DNA from: Lacticaseibacillus absianus
GTDB lineage: Bacteria > Bacillota > Bacilli > Lactobacillales > Lactobacillaceae
Length of the DNA: 64,000 nucleotides
Direction: 5' to 3'
Assembly: GCF_013407595.1 (NCBI RefSeq)
Contig: NZ_JABEKX010000001.1
Coordinates: 390,522-454,521, forward strand
The notes beneath the pieces are model-generated. The model was not told the origin of the DNA. It made no database searches and saw only the letters and a list, made by a program, of their open reading frames with translations. Positions 8,822 through 16,673 of this stretch are shown here, one piece after another; position 1 is the first letter of the stretch, and every line of letters begins with the position of its first letter. The position numbers and the translations under genes are program-made.

Positions 8822-10144
8822 ATGACGAAAAAGTTGACATTGGGCTACGTACTGATGGCTGGGGCCGTCCTGGCGACACTGGCGGGCCAGCCACAAGCAG
8901 GCGTGCACGCATCGGAACAGGCGCCGGCCACCGCGACGAGCGCAGACGCGACGCCGCAGGCCAGTGAGGCGAGCGCTACGGCGACGACCAGCACGGTCCC
9001 TGCCGGTCAGACGGTCAAGACGACCGGGACGACGGACACCATCAGCCCCGCCGATGCGGACACGACCGACTACAAGAACGTCGGGGAGAACGCGAAGGTG
9101 ATGGTCTCCCAGCAGTATGACGACGACGGGAACAAGCTCGACACCTACAAGGCCACCGCGGTGAACCGCGACGCCTTTATCGGCGACGATGCCCCAGACA
9201 GCAACGAAGGGGTGACCCTGCTGGATGCGGCGACGATCATGGACGGCGACACCACGCACTACGCGGAATACGTCAATGGCGCGTGGCAGGTCAACGGCCT
9301 GACCATGAACGGCGGCCAAAAAGTGGCCGGCCGCGAAAGCTTCGACGTGGATGTGACCGCCGTGCTCAACGGCAGCGAGATCACCCACGATTTCACCCTG
9401 GCGGATGGCGTCAAGGTCCAGGTCGGCAAGACCGAACACGACCAGGCGCTGAACGACAAGTACGGCAACACCATGGTCACCGGGACCTATCTGACCGTCT
9501 CCGTGTACGGGGAAAACACCTTCGACGACAACTGGCAGGGTCGCGTCGGTGAGCCTGACACCATCGGCCAGATGGGCACCGGGTTCGTGAACGTACCGTT
9601 CACCTTCCACTACTACACCGCAGCGGGTGAGCTGATGACCGGGACCCTGAACTTCGTGAATGGGGCCAAGGTGACCGCGCCGACAGACACGGACACGGAT
9701 AAGGGCACGACCACCCCGGATCCGGATACGGACAAGGGCACGACCACCCCGGATCCGGATACGGACAAGGGCACGACCACCCCGGATCCAGACACGGATA
9801 AGGGCACGACCACCCCGGACCCAGACACGGATAAGGGCACGACCACCCCGGATCCAGATACGGACAAGGGCACGACGACGCCAGATCCTGACGCCGACAA
9901 GGGCACGACCACCCCGGCGCCGAAGCAAGACGCCCCGCAACCGGCCACCGATCCGAAGACCCCAGCCAAGGCGCCTGCGCCGAAGACCGTGACCAAGGCC
10001 GCGGCGACCAAGACGGCCAAGGCGATCGACCAAAAGGCTGCGCTGCCGCAAACCGGCGAGGCGAGCTCCAGCATGGCCCTGCTCGGGCTGTCGCTGCTGG
10101 CCCTGCTCGGCATGGGCGAGGTCGTACGCAAGCGCAAGGCCTAA
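8822..10144 (+). CDS. LPXTG cell-wall-anchored protein with DTDKGTTTPDP repeats
   Basis: A 440-residue surface protein. Residues 1-32 are a signal peptide. Residues 60-285 form a globular region I do not recognise, with many Tyr, Asp and Thr residues. Residues 291-367 are seven 11-residue repeats (DTDKGTTTPDP), a wall-spanning linker. The C-terminus has the sortase signal LPQTGEASSS, a hydrophobic stretch and a basic tail. Sortase A would attach it to peptidoglycan. It is monocistronic, with its own terminator downstream. No adhesin family is recognised in the globular part, so ligand and role are unknown. Confidence 0.85.
   Translation: MTKKLTLGYVLMAGAVLATLAGQPQAGVHASEQAPATATSADATPQASEASATATTSTVPAGQTVKTTGTTDTISPADADTTDYKNVGENAKVMVSQQYDDDGNKLDTYKATAVNRDAFIGDDAPDSNEGVTLLDAATIMDGDTTHYAEYVNGAWQVNGLTMNGGQKVAGRESFDVDVTAVLNGSEITHDFTLADGVKVQVGKTEHDQALNDKYGNTMVTGTYLTVSVYGENTFDDNWQGRVGEPDTIGQMGTGFVNVPFTFHYYTAAGELMTGTLNFVNGAKVTAPTDTDTDKGTTTPDPDTDKGTTTPDPDTDKGTTTPDPDTDKGTTTPDPDTDKGTTTPDPDTDKGTTTPDPDADKGTTTPAPKQDAPQPATDPKTPAKAPAPKTVTKAAATKTAKAIDQKAALPQTGEASSSMALLGLSLLALLGMGEVVRKRKA
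9692..9922 (+). repeat. seven tandem 33-bp coding repeats
   Basis: Seven copies of a 33-base unit encode DTDKGTTTPDP; the last copy is degenerate (DADKGTTTPAP). Differences among copies are mostly synonymous. Copy number is likely to vary between strains. Confidence 0.95.
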
Positions 10145-10159
10145 TCAAGACGAACACGG

Positions 10160-10186
10160 ACCGTCCACGCGTTGGGCGGTTTTTTT
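10160..10186 (+). terminator. terminator of the LPXTG gene
   Basis: ACCGTCC at 10160-10166 pairs with GGGCGGT at 10174-10180 (one G-T pair), followed by seven T. Confidence 0.8.
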
Positions 10187-10202
10187 GATCCGTCGACCGC
10201 CC

Positions 10203-10232
10203 AAAAAACGCCACCCGGCTCTGCGGGTGGCG
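10203..10232 (-). terminator. terminator of the coiled-coil membrane protein gene
   Basis: On the minus strand the perfect 9-bp stem CGCCACCCG/CGGGTGGCG (10209-10217 with 10224-10232) is followed by six T. It lies 20 bases past the minus-strand stop codon and converges with the previous terminator. Confidence 0.88.
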
Positions 10233-10251
10233 TGAGGGTAGTCGGTCGCGG

Positions 10252-12273
10252 TTATTCGGCCGCCGGGGCCAGGGTCGGGTCCTGGGTCTTCGCCGCGGCG
10301 GCGTGGCGCGCCTGGGCGATGAAGCCACCGAGAATGGTGAAGACTGCGGTGGTCAGCACGACGCCGGCGAGCACCAGCGGGTTCAGGGTCACGGTGAGCG
10401 CGCCGCCGCTCAAGTTCTTGATCACCGACGGGACGATCAGCATCAGTGCGCCGGTCGTCAAGGCGCTGGCGCCGGTGAGGAGCCCACCGGTCAGCCAGGT
10501 CAAGCGGCGCAGCGCAGCCGCGACTTCACCGCGCGGCTTGTCCTTGACCCCGCCGAGGACGCTGAACAAGGCGGCGGTCACGCTGATCAAGCCGAGGAGC
10601 GCGAAGCCGAACCACGGCCATGCCGGGGCGCTGGTGGTCAGTACCGGGGCGACGGCGCGCCCGGCCTTGGGCTTTGTGATGGTGGTGCCGAGCGTCGTCA
10701 GCACGCTTTCCGCCTGCGCCAACTGTTTTTGGCCCGCGCGGAGCTGCTTGGTCGCGTCGGCCTTGCCGCTCACGTACAAGGCGTGGTTCTTGTCCCACTC
10801 GGCTTGCCCGGCGTCGACTTGCGCCTTCTGGGTCGTGTAGGTCTGGACCCCGGCCTGATAGGACTTCTCACCCTGCTGGAACTGGGCGAGGCCCGCCTGG
10901 TAGGCCGTCTCGTTGCGGTCGTACTCCGCCTGGCCGGTGAGGTACTGCTGCAGGCCATCGGCGTACTGTGCCCGCCCGTTGTAGTACTGGGCGGACTGGG
11001 TCGCGAACTCCTGGCGCCCGGCTTGCAGCGTCTTGGCGCCGGCTGCGAGGGCTTGCTCGCCGGCGGCCACCTGGCGTTGGCCGGCCTCATAGGCCGCGAT
11101 CTGGGCCTCGCCGTCTTTGATCTGGGTCGCCAGCGACTGCTTCAGTTCGCTGAAGGTGGCCGTGAATTCGGCGCTGCCGAGAACCTTGGCGAGCGCGTCG
11201 GCCTTGGCCAGCCGCTGACTCAGCGTCGCTTCCGGCAGGGCGACCACGGTGGTCAGCGCGCTCAGGTCAGCCTGAGGGGCGAAGGTCTTGACCTGTGGCA
11301 AAAAGCCTTGGAGCTGCGCGGCCACCGGCAGGATCGCCTGCGTGACCGCGTCTAACCCCTGGCTGACCGCCGTGCCGGCCTGGTTGAAGCTCTGGATCAC
11401 CGTTGGCTGGACTGCGGCGGTGACCTGCGCGGTCGTCGCGTCGATGACTTCCGTTGGGGTGCCATCAGGCAGGGCCGGCATGTTCGCCGCGACGGCCTGC
11501 TGCGTCAGGCCGGCATACAGTGGGGCGATGTCCGCCGCCACCGCGTCTTGCTTGGCCGTGGCCAGCGCCGTGGCCCGGGTGGCGAACTGGGCCCAGGTCG
11601 TCAGCCCGTCGAACAGCGGGGCAGCGTCGCCGAGCTGCGGACCGACCGTCTGGCGCGGGTCCTTCATCGCGGCGACCAGCTGCGGGAGCTGATCGCTGAG
11701 CTTGGCCAGGGCCGCCTGGGCCTGCTTGCCCTGCGCGATCGTCTGTCGGCCCGTCGCGACGGCCGCGGCGTTGGCGGCCAGCTGCGCTTTGCCGGCGTTC
11801 AGCTCCGCCTGCTTAGTCGCCAGGGTCTTGGCGCCGTCCGCCAGCTGCTGGCGGCCCGCCTCAAGCTGTGGGGCGGCGTCATCGAGCTGCTGCTTAGCGT
11901 CCGCCAGCTGACCCGCAGCGGCGTCGAGCGCCTGCTTGCCCGCGTCGAGCTGCACCGAGGCGTCCGCTAACGGGCCGCGGTTGGCGTCGAGCTGCTGCTT
12001 GCCGGTCGCGAGCTGGATCTTGGCTTCGGCCAGCTGCTGGTGGTAGCCGGTCAGCTGGTCGGCACCGTCGTCGAGTTGCTGTTTGGCCGAGCTGAGTTGC
12101 TTGGCGGCCGCCGCCTTGCCCTTGACGTAGGTGACATAGCCCTTCTTGTACTGCGCACTGGTCTGGTCGACCACCGTGCCCACCGCGGTCGTCGCCGTGA
12201 CGGCGCCGGATGCGGCGGCCACCAGCAAGGCGCCCAATAGCGTGCGGGTCCCAAATGTATACTTTGACACCAC
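10252..12273 (-). CDS. membrane protein with long heptad-repeat coiled coil (YhgE/Pip-like architecture)
   Basis: A 673-residue protein. After an N-terminal hydrophobic segment (about residues 8-35), residues 45-530 are almost entirely helical, with repeated Gly-x-x-x-Leu/Ala spacing (QLxxAKQQLDxG, QLAxGxKxL). The C-terminal 140 residues hold about three membrane segments (PWFGFALLGLISVTAALFSV, LLTGASALTTGALMLIVPS, LVLAGVVLTTAVFTILGGF). This resembles the YhgE/Pip family, in which an extracytoplasmic helical stalk is anchored by C-terminal membrane helices. The full six-helix ABC-2 part is not seen. A GTG at 12271-12273, or the next GTG, follows GGAGGA. The gene stands alone. Role unknown. 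Confidence 0.75.
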   Translation of the reverse strand: MVSKYTFGTRTLLGALLVAAASGAVTATTAVGTVVDQTSAQYKKGYVTYVKGKAAAAKQLSSAKQQLDDGADQLTGYHQQLAEAKIQLATGKQQLDANRGPLADASVQLDAGKQALDAAAGQLADAKQQLDDAAPQLEAGRQQLADGAKTLATKQAELNAGKAQLAANAAAVATGRQTIAQGKQAQAALAKLSDQLPQLVAAMKDPRQTVGPQLGDAAPLFDGLTTWAQFATRATALATAKQDAVAADIAPLYAGLTQQAVAANMPALPDGTPTEVIDATTAQVTAAVQPTVIQSFNQAGTAVSQGLDAVTQAILPVAAQLQGFLPQVKTFAPQADLSALTTVVALPEATLSQRLAKADALAKVLGSAEFTATFSELKQSLATQIKDGEAQIAAYEAGQRQVAAGEQALAAGAKTLQAGRQEFATQSAQYYNGRAQYADGLQQYLTGQAEYDRNETAYQAGLAQFQQGEKSYQAGVQTYTTQKAQVDAGQAEWDKNHALYVSGKADATKQLRAGQKQLAQAESVLTTLGTTITKPKAGRAVAPVLTTSAPAWPWFGFALLGLISVTAALFSVLGGVKDKPRGEVAAALRRLTWLTGGLLTGASALTTGALMLIVPSVIKNLSGGALTVTLNPLVLAGVVLTTAVFTILGGFIAQARHAAAAKTQDPTLAPAAE

Positions 12274-12451
12274 TTATTCCTCCTTCGTTCGGTCCACTAT
12301 AAAAATAACAAAATAATATCGTGTGTTTATCGTAAGCGCTACCAAAACTGATTTGAAGCCCTTTGTGCGAAGTTGGCATTTCGCCGTTTTTTGGTCATTA
12401 TGCCGTCACAGATCGCCACAGTCCGCCATGGCGGTCGAGATAAAAAAACCT

Positions 12452-12478
12452 TTAGCACTCGCTTGACAAGAGTGCTAA
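12452..12478 (+). promoter_or_regulatory. CIRCE operator (HrcA site)
   Basis: TTAGCACTC-N9-GAGTGCTAA is a perfect match to the CIRCE inverted repeat bound by the heat-shock repressor HrcA. It encloses the -35 box of the hsp20 promoter. Confidence 0.96.
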
Positions 12479-12491
12479 AGGTGACTATCAT
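12463..12491 (+). promoter_or_regulatory. sigma-A promoter of hsp20 embedded in CIRCE
   Basis: TTGACA at 12463-12468, a 17-base spacer and TATCAT at 12486-12491. The -35 box lies in the loop of the CIRCE element, so bound HrcA would exclude RNA polymerase. The transcript would carry a leader of about 140 bases before the hsp20 start. Confidence 0.88.
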
Positions 12492-12635
12492 GTATTATGT
12501 AAACAAGGAAAGAGTCACCGCCGGGCGAGCGGCAAACTTGCCCGCAGGCGCCGGACCTTGTTAGCATGAGTGTGGATCGAACCTGTCGCACTGTCAGGCG
12601 TCTCGCACGCTGAATCTATTTTTTGGGAGGAATTT

Positions 12636-13067
12636 ATGATGGCGAATGATTTGATGAATCGTAATGACTGGTTGGCAGACCCGTTCTTCGATATGGGTCG
12701 GCGCTTCAATGAGTTCTTTGCCCCGGACAGCCAGGCCAAGGTGCTCAAGACCGACATCAAGGAAACCGAGTCGAGCTACGTCGCCAAGGTCGACGTGCCA
12801 GGGATCGCCAAGGACGCGATCAAGCTGAACTACCAAGACAACGTGCTGTCCATCAGCGTCAAGAAGGACGACTTTACCGACCACGCCGATCAGCAAGGCA
12901 ACGTCTTGATGAGCGAGCGGCACTACGGCGCGATGAGCCGCAGCTACCGCCTGCCCAACGTCGATGAAGGCAACATCAAGGCCGCATACGCAGACGGCGT
13001 GCTGACCGTGACCCTGCCGAAGCTGACCGAGCAGCCGAAGAATCCCCACACGATCGAGATCGACTGA
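12636..13067 (+). CDS. hsp20: Hsp20/alpha-crystallin small heat-shock protein
   Basis: A 143-residue small heat-shock protein that holds unfolding proteins in an ATP-independent way. The alpha-crystallin domain spans about residues 35-130 (TDIKETESSYVAKVDVPGI, then NVLSISVKK and DGVLTVTLPK). The ATG at 12636 or the adjacent ATG at 12639 follows GGGAGG at 12625-12630; an upstream in-frame ATG at 12570 lacks a ribosome binding site. Control by HrcA is shown by the CIRCE promoter. The gene is monocistronic, with a strong terminator at 13091-13135. Confidence 0.95.
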   Translation: MMANDLMNRNDWLADPFFDMGRRFNEFFAPDSQAKVLKTDIKETESSYVAKVDVPGIAKDAIKLNYQDNVLSISVKKDDFTDHADQQGNVLMSERHYGAMSRSYRLPNVDEGNIKAAYADGVLTVTLPKLTEQPKNPHTIEID

Positions 13068-13090
13068 TCGCTGACCGTTGATCATGACAA

Positions 13091-13135
13091 CACCGCACCG
13101 ACGCCTCATTTGAGGGGCACCGGTGCGGTGTTTTT
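13091..13135 (+). terminator. terminator of hsp20
   Basis: CACCGCACCG at 13091-13100 pairs with CGGTGCGGTG at 13121-13130, with an inner GCCTC/GAGG hairpin, followed by five T. It may also serve the convergent minus-strand gene. Confidence 0.85.
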
Positions 13136-13140
13136 GGCGT

Positions 13141-14121
13141 CTAATCGCGGCGCAGGCCGTAGTTGATCTTTCCTGCTAGGCTGATGAAGTACTCGGCCAG
13201 CTGGGTGGCCGCGGTCGGGTCGGCGGGGCCGAGCCCGAAGGCGATCTGCGGGTTCAAGATCGCCCGCGGGGCCAGCTTCTCTGTCGGCGTGTGCTTGGCG
13301 CGCTTCTTGGTCGCCGGCATGGTCTGGGTCAAGGCGCGCAGCGGCGTCTGGCCGAACGCCACCGGCGGATCCGCCTCGGGGGCCGGCGTGAGCGCTGGCA
13401 GCGCAGCCTTGGCCGGCGCGCTGGGTTCAGGCGGCGCCGCTGGGGCGGCCGGGGCCGCTGGCGTGCTGGCGACTGGCGCGGATGACGATGCGGCACTGGC
13501 GCTGCTGGCCGTCGCGGGCGTGCTGCTGGCGGCCGCCGGGGCGACCAAGCGGATGGTGAAGGTCGCTGGGGTGGCGGTGAAGGTCGCCGGGGTCAGCGTG
13601 TCGTTGGCCTGCACCTGGTAGCCGGCAGTCGTGTAGGCGAGCAGGACGTTGCCAACGTTGAAGGCGATCGCCGTACCGACGGTGCCGGTGTAGTGCTGCT
13701 GGGCCAGCAGGGCGCCAGTCTCATCGACGATGTTCAGCGTGGCGCGGCCGGTCTGGGTCGCGCTCGACTCGCTGGTCGCCTTGGGCTGCACGCGGATCGT
13801 CAGGGTCTGCTCGGCCGCCGTCAGGGTGTAGGACACCGCGATCGGCTGATCGGCGCTGCGGACGTAGCCATTCGGCGCGACGACGGCGAATGTGCCGGTG
13901 TTGCCGATCTGACCGGTCAGCGTGCTGACGGCGACCAGTGCGTTGTTGTCCGCCACGTTGACGTATTGGATCGTCAGCGTGGCCGCCGCGGCGACGGCAT
14001 CCGGCTGCGGCGCGGCGTGGACAGGGGCGCCTGGCGTCGCGAAGTGCAGCGCCATCAAGGAGCCGGCGATCACCGCCGTCGTGGTCCCGACTTGGCGGAG
14101 CTTATGGCCGTCAAGCGTCAT
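13141..14121 (-). CDS. secreted MucBP-like protein with Pro/Ala-rich tail
   Basis: A 326-residue exported protein. The ATG at 14119-14121 follows AGAGGG by 8 bases; a GTG three codons upstream is less well placed. A signal peptide ends near PVHAAPQ. Residues 45-200 are beta-rich and resemble two MucBP-like modules (LTIQYVNVADNNALV, then LNIVDETGALLAQQHYTG). Residues 195-260 are low-complexity Ala/Pro/Ser. No LPXTG or membrane anchor is seen, so it is probably released or held non-covalently. The start overlaps the stop of the upstream Mga-like gene by 11 bases, indicating translational coupling. MucBP modules in lactobacilli bind mucus glycans, but the match here is weak. Confidence 0.65.
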   Translation of the reverse strand: MTLDGHKLRQVGTTTAVIAGSLMALHFATPGAPVHAAPQPDAVAAAATLTIQYVNVADNNALVAVSTLTGQIGNTGTFAVVAPNGYVRSADQPIAVSYTLTAAEQTLTIRVQPKATSESSATQTGRATLNIVDETGALLAQQHYTGTVGTAIAFNVGNVLLAYTTAGYQVQANDTLTPATFTATPATFTIRLVAPAAASSTPATASSASAASSSAPVASTPAAPAAPAAPPEPSAPAKAALPALTPAPEADPPVAFGQTPLRALTQTMPATKKRAKHTPTEKLAPRAILNPQIAFGLGPADPTAATQLAEYFISLAGKINYGLRRD

Positions 14122-15595
14122 GGGGGGCACCCTCTTTCTTGAACAGGCGCGAGGTCTTGGCCTGCCGGATCATCAGGATCATGTCGGCGAGCTGGGACCA
14201 GTCGTTCGGCGTCGGCGGGTTCTGCCAGATTACCTGCGCGGCCCGGACTCCGGTTGCACGAAAATCCGAGATATAGATGTCCGTTTTGGCCGTGGCGGTG
14301 GTCTGGATCACGAGGTGGGCCTGGGTGAAGGCGTTGAGCGTCGTGATGATGTAGTCCGTGTACAGCGGACCCTGGGAGAAGTCGACACAGACGTAGACCT
14401 GGTCGTTCATCATCTGCGGCGGGATCGCCGAGATCAGTGCGAACATGTAGCTGAAATACAGGTTCGTCGCCATCGTCGTGGTCAGGGGCAGGGCGGTCGT
14501 GTGGCCGATCGTCTGGATGAACTGCACGAGCACGATGTCGAAGCCGGGGTACAGCTCGCGGAAGAAGGTCACCGCCTCTGGGTCGATGAAGGTCGTCGGC
14601 TCGATGAAGAAGGTGGTGAACTGCAGGTGCAGGTGGTACAGGGTCTCGCGCAGCTCGGTCTGATCCAGCGCTTGCGTGGCGAACAGGCCGCCTTGTTCGC
14701 TGAGCGCGGCCATCAGTGAGTCGGTCAGGGTGGTCGCCTGGGGGAAGGCCGCGGCCAAGCACGGCGCGTCCGGCAGCGGCAGGTAGCCCTGCGCGATCAG
14801 GAACAAGTAGAGGTAATCCAGCTCCGTCGCGCTGACGGGGATGGTGCTGGCCAGCACGGCCCCGCAGGCCCGCTGCAGCGTCTGGCCGGTCGGTGTGACC
14901 AGCGTGGGGTCCAGCAACGGGGCTTGGAAGGTCTCTGAATTCTGGACCCGCAAGAGCCACAGCTTCATGAACAGGCGCAGCTTGGTGGTCTGTGTCGGCT
15001 TGAGCGTGCCCAGCAGCGGCCCGATCGCCGTGAACAGGCGGTCGACCAGCGCGTCGAGCTCGGGGAACGCCGGGGCGACCCCGGCGTACATCGTGTAGTA
15101 GAGCTCGAACAGGCTCAAGCGGGTGGTGAACTCGGGATCGGTGACGCTGCCGGTCGGGGTGAAAAAGCCGGCTGCTTCCAGGTCTGTGTTCAGCTTGGCG
15201 GCCACGCTGTAGAAGGCCGGTGTGGAGATCGACTGGCGCTTGATATACTCGCGCCGCGTCATCTGGTTGCTGTAGAAGAAGTGGTATTCGAGCACCAAAA
15301 ACGCGCTGGCGCGGTGCAGATACGTCAGCGCCAGCTGCTGTAGCGTGTAAGTGGTGATGTTGTTGGCGCGCCAAAACCCGCGAGTGCTTTCATCCAGATA
15401 TGCCGGCACCGGCGGGTCGAGCGCCTTGAGGTCGAGGTTGATCATCTCGAAGGCCTTATTGATCTGATACGCCGTCAAGTCCCACTGCTCGCTCAGCGTG
15501 CGCTTGTCGAGCGCGACCGTCGCGCGCTGAAGGATCGACCGCAAGATCGCGTAGTGGCGCTGGTCGTCCTTATCGAAGAGAAAACTGTAATTCAT
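14111..15595 (-). CDS. Mga-like helix-turn-helix transcriptional regulator
   Basis: A 494-residue protein with the layout of Mga/AtxA-type regulators: N-terminal winged helices (residues 10-60 with TLSEQWDLTAYQINKAFEMI, and about 85-150), a long helical middle that in relatives resembles PTS regulatory domains, and a C-terminal EIIB-like part. The ATG at 15593-15595 follows GGGAG by 9 bases; the GTG two codons upstream is too close. A TATAAT box lies at 15629-15634. In streptococci such proteins activate surface-protein genes, and here the next gene encodes a secreted MucBP-like protein. Whether PTS phosphorylation controls it cannot be judged from sequence alone. Confidence 0.75.
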   Translation of the reverse strand: MNYSFLFDKDDQRHYAILRSILQRATVALDKRTLSEQWDLTAYQINKAFEMINLDLKALDPPVPAYLDESTRGFWRANNITTYTLQQLALTYLHRASAFLVLEYHFFYSNQMTRREYIKRQSISTPAFYSVAAKLNTDLEAAGFFTPTGSVTDPEFTTRLSLFELYYTMYAGVAPAFPELDALVDRLFTAIGPLLGTLKPTQTTKLRLFMKLWLLRVQNSETFQAPLLDPTLVTPTGQTLQRACGAVLASTIPVSATELDYLYLFLIAQGYLPLPDAPCLAAAFPQATTLTDSLMAALSEQGGLFATQALDQTELRETLYHLHLQFTTFFIEPTTFIDPEAVTFFRELYPGFDIVLVQFIQTIGHTTALPLTTTMATNLYFSYMFALISAIPPQMMNDQVYVCVDFSQGPLYTDYIITTLNAFTQAHLVIQTTATAKTDIYISDFRATGVRAAQVIWQNPPTPNDWSQLADMILMIRQAKTSRLFKKEGAPHDA

Positions 15596-15628
15596 CTGCA
15601 CCGCTCCCGTGTCGTGTTGTCTGTTCCC

Positions 15629-15634
15629 ATTATA
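15629..15634 (-). promoter_or_regulatory. -10 box of the Mga-like gene
   Basis: A perfect TATAAT on the minus strand lies 34 bases before the start codon. No clear -35 box is present, which is common for activated or self-regulated promoters. Confidence 0.55.
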
Positions 15635-15676
15635 CCTGGTCTTTGCAGATTAATGGTCCCGATTTTGACCCCATCG

Positions 15677-15717
15677 GTGTCTGCGTTTATTGACCGATCA
15701 GCAAAAAACGCAGACAC
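15677..15717. promoter_or_regulatory. long palindrome upstream of the Mga-like gene
   Basis: A 16-base arm at 15677-15692 and its complement at 15702-15717 match at 15 of 16 positions around a 9-base loop. The core TTG-N9-CAAAAAAC resembles the inverted repeat at 19883-19913. It could be an operator or a bidirectional terminator. Confidence 0.5.
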
Positions 15718-15733
15718 TGGCCGGCCGCGATCA

Positions 15734-16020
15734 GGCCAACGCGGGGGCGCCTTGCTTCGGTTCGGCTTCGCCTCACGCCGCAGGAATAGCGGCACGGGTC
15801 AGCGACGCCAGACCCCTCGGATCTAGGAGCGGTCCAAAGCGCCCGGCTAGGCTAGCCGTCCCGCTAAGGGCGGCCTTGCGCCGCTCTGGCACCGTCGAGC
15901 GCCGGACTCGCAACGCGGGCGCGTCTAGCCACGCTCAGCACGTCGAGCCTCAGTGCGGGCTCAACGCACTGAGCGAGGTTAGCCGTCCCGCTAAGCCCGC
16001 AGTCCTATGCGCTGGTTATC
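15734..16020 (+). repeat. intergenic repeat family, copy 1
   Basis: About 290 bases beginning GCCAACGCGGG and ending CGCTGGTTATC. It is closely matched by copy 2 directly downstream, by 18960-19231, and by an inverted shorter copy near 42.7 kb. It contains perfect hairpins such as CTCAGTGCG/CGCACTGAG. Open frames across it differ between copies and have no ribosome binding sites, so I do not consider it coding. Confidence 0.85.
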
Positions 16021-16326
16021 GTCGAGCGCCGCTAGGCCAACGCGGGCGCGTCTTGCTTCCGTTCGGCTTCGCCTTACTTCGCAGGACACATGAAACATAG
16101 CGGCATGGGTCAGCTACGCCGGGCCCCTCGGACCCAGGAACGGTCCAAGGCGCCCGGCTAGGTTAGCCGTTCCGCTAAGGGCGGCCTTGCGCCGCTCTGG
16201 CACCGTCGAGCGCCGAACTCGCAACGCGGGTGCGTCTAGCCACGCTCAGCACGTCGAGCCTCAGTGCGGGCTCAACGCACTGAGCGAGGCTAGCCGTCCC
16301 GCTAAGCCCGCGAGTCCTATGCTCTG
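16021..16326 (+). repeat. intergenic repeat family, copy 2
   Basis: A direct repeat of copy 1 with scattered substitutions and a small insertion near 16088. The hairpin CTCAGTGCG/CGCACTGAG is conserved. Confidence 0.85.
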
Positions 16327-16328
16327 GC

Positions 16329-16362
16329 AAAAAAAACAAAGCCCGGCAATGGTGGGCTTTGT
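16329..16362 (-). terminator. minus-strand terminator hairpin
   Basis: On the minus strand ACAAAGCCC (16354-16362) pairs perfectly with GGGCTTTGT (16336-16344) and is followed by a run of T. No protein gene lies upstream on that strand, so it may end a small RNA. Confidence 0.75.
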
Positions 16363-16622
16363 CCTGGTGGAAGCTATGATCGACACCCGTGGGAGGAGTG
16401 CCGACGAAGTATTGTGCAGGTGCGTTGGGGGACGCACCATGAGGCTATCTTACCCAGCCTGACGGTGGCGTCAAGGGGGGCACCGGGGCGCCAGTCGGGC
16501 CGAAACCGTCAGGTGAGGATTTCTCCCGTTTTTGACGGGTTTGGCGTGGCAGCGCATCGGCCGGGGTAACATGGACCTTGTTCATCGGCCCCGTGCCGAG
16601 CTCACATTAATCCGTAGATGAG
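16363..16622 (-). other. structured intergenic region, possible minus-strand small RNA
   Basis: No gene is supported here. The stretch has several hairpins, for example GGTGCGT/ACGCACC at 16419-16438 and CCCGT/ACGGG near 16523-16537. On the minus strand it leads into the terminator at 16329-16362. I could not match it to 6S RNA, SRP RNA, RNase P RNA, tmRNA or a known riboswitch. Confidence 0.3.
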
Positions 16623-16673
16623 ATGTCGCCCATGATCCTACGATTCCGTGCACCAAGTAAAGGAGGTCCACTC

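Noticed and set aside
9692-9922. Regular 33-bp repeats resembling a CRISPR array
   Set aside because: The repeats are contiguous with no spacers and encode DTDKGTTTPDP in frame within the LPXTG protein.
12331-12344. cre-like sequence (CGTAAGCGCTACCA) upstream of the coiled-coil membrane protein gene
   Set aside because: The central AAGCGCT is present but the outer positions fit poorly, and no promoter could be placed next to it. Kept only as a weak possibility.
15690-16462. Arg-rich open frames in the tandem intergenic repeats
   Set aside because: The frames are not kept at matching positions between copies, there are no ribosome binding sites, and hairpins rather than codons seem conserved.
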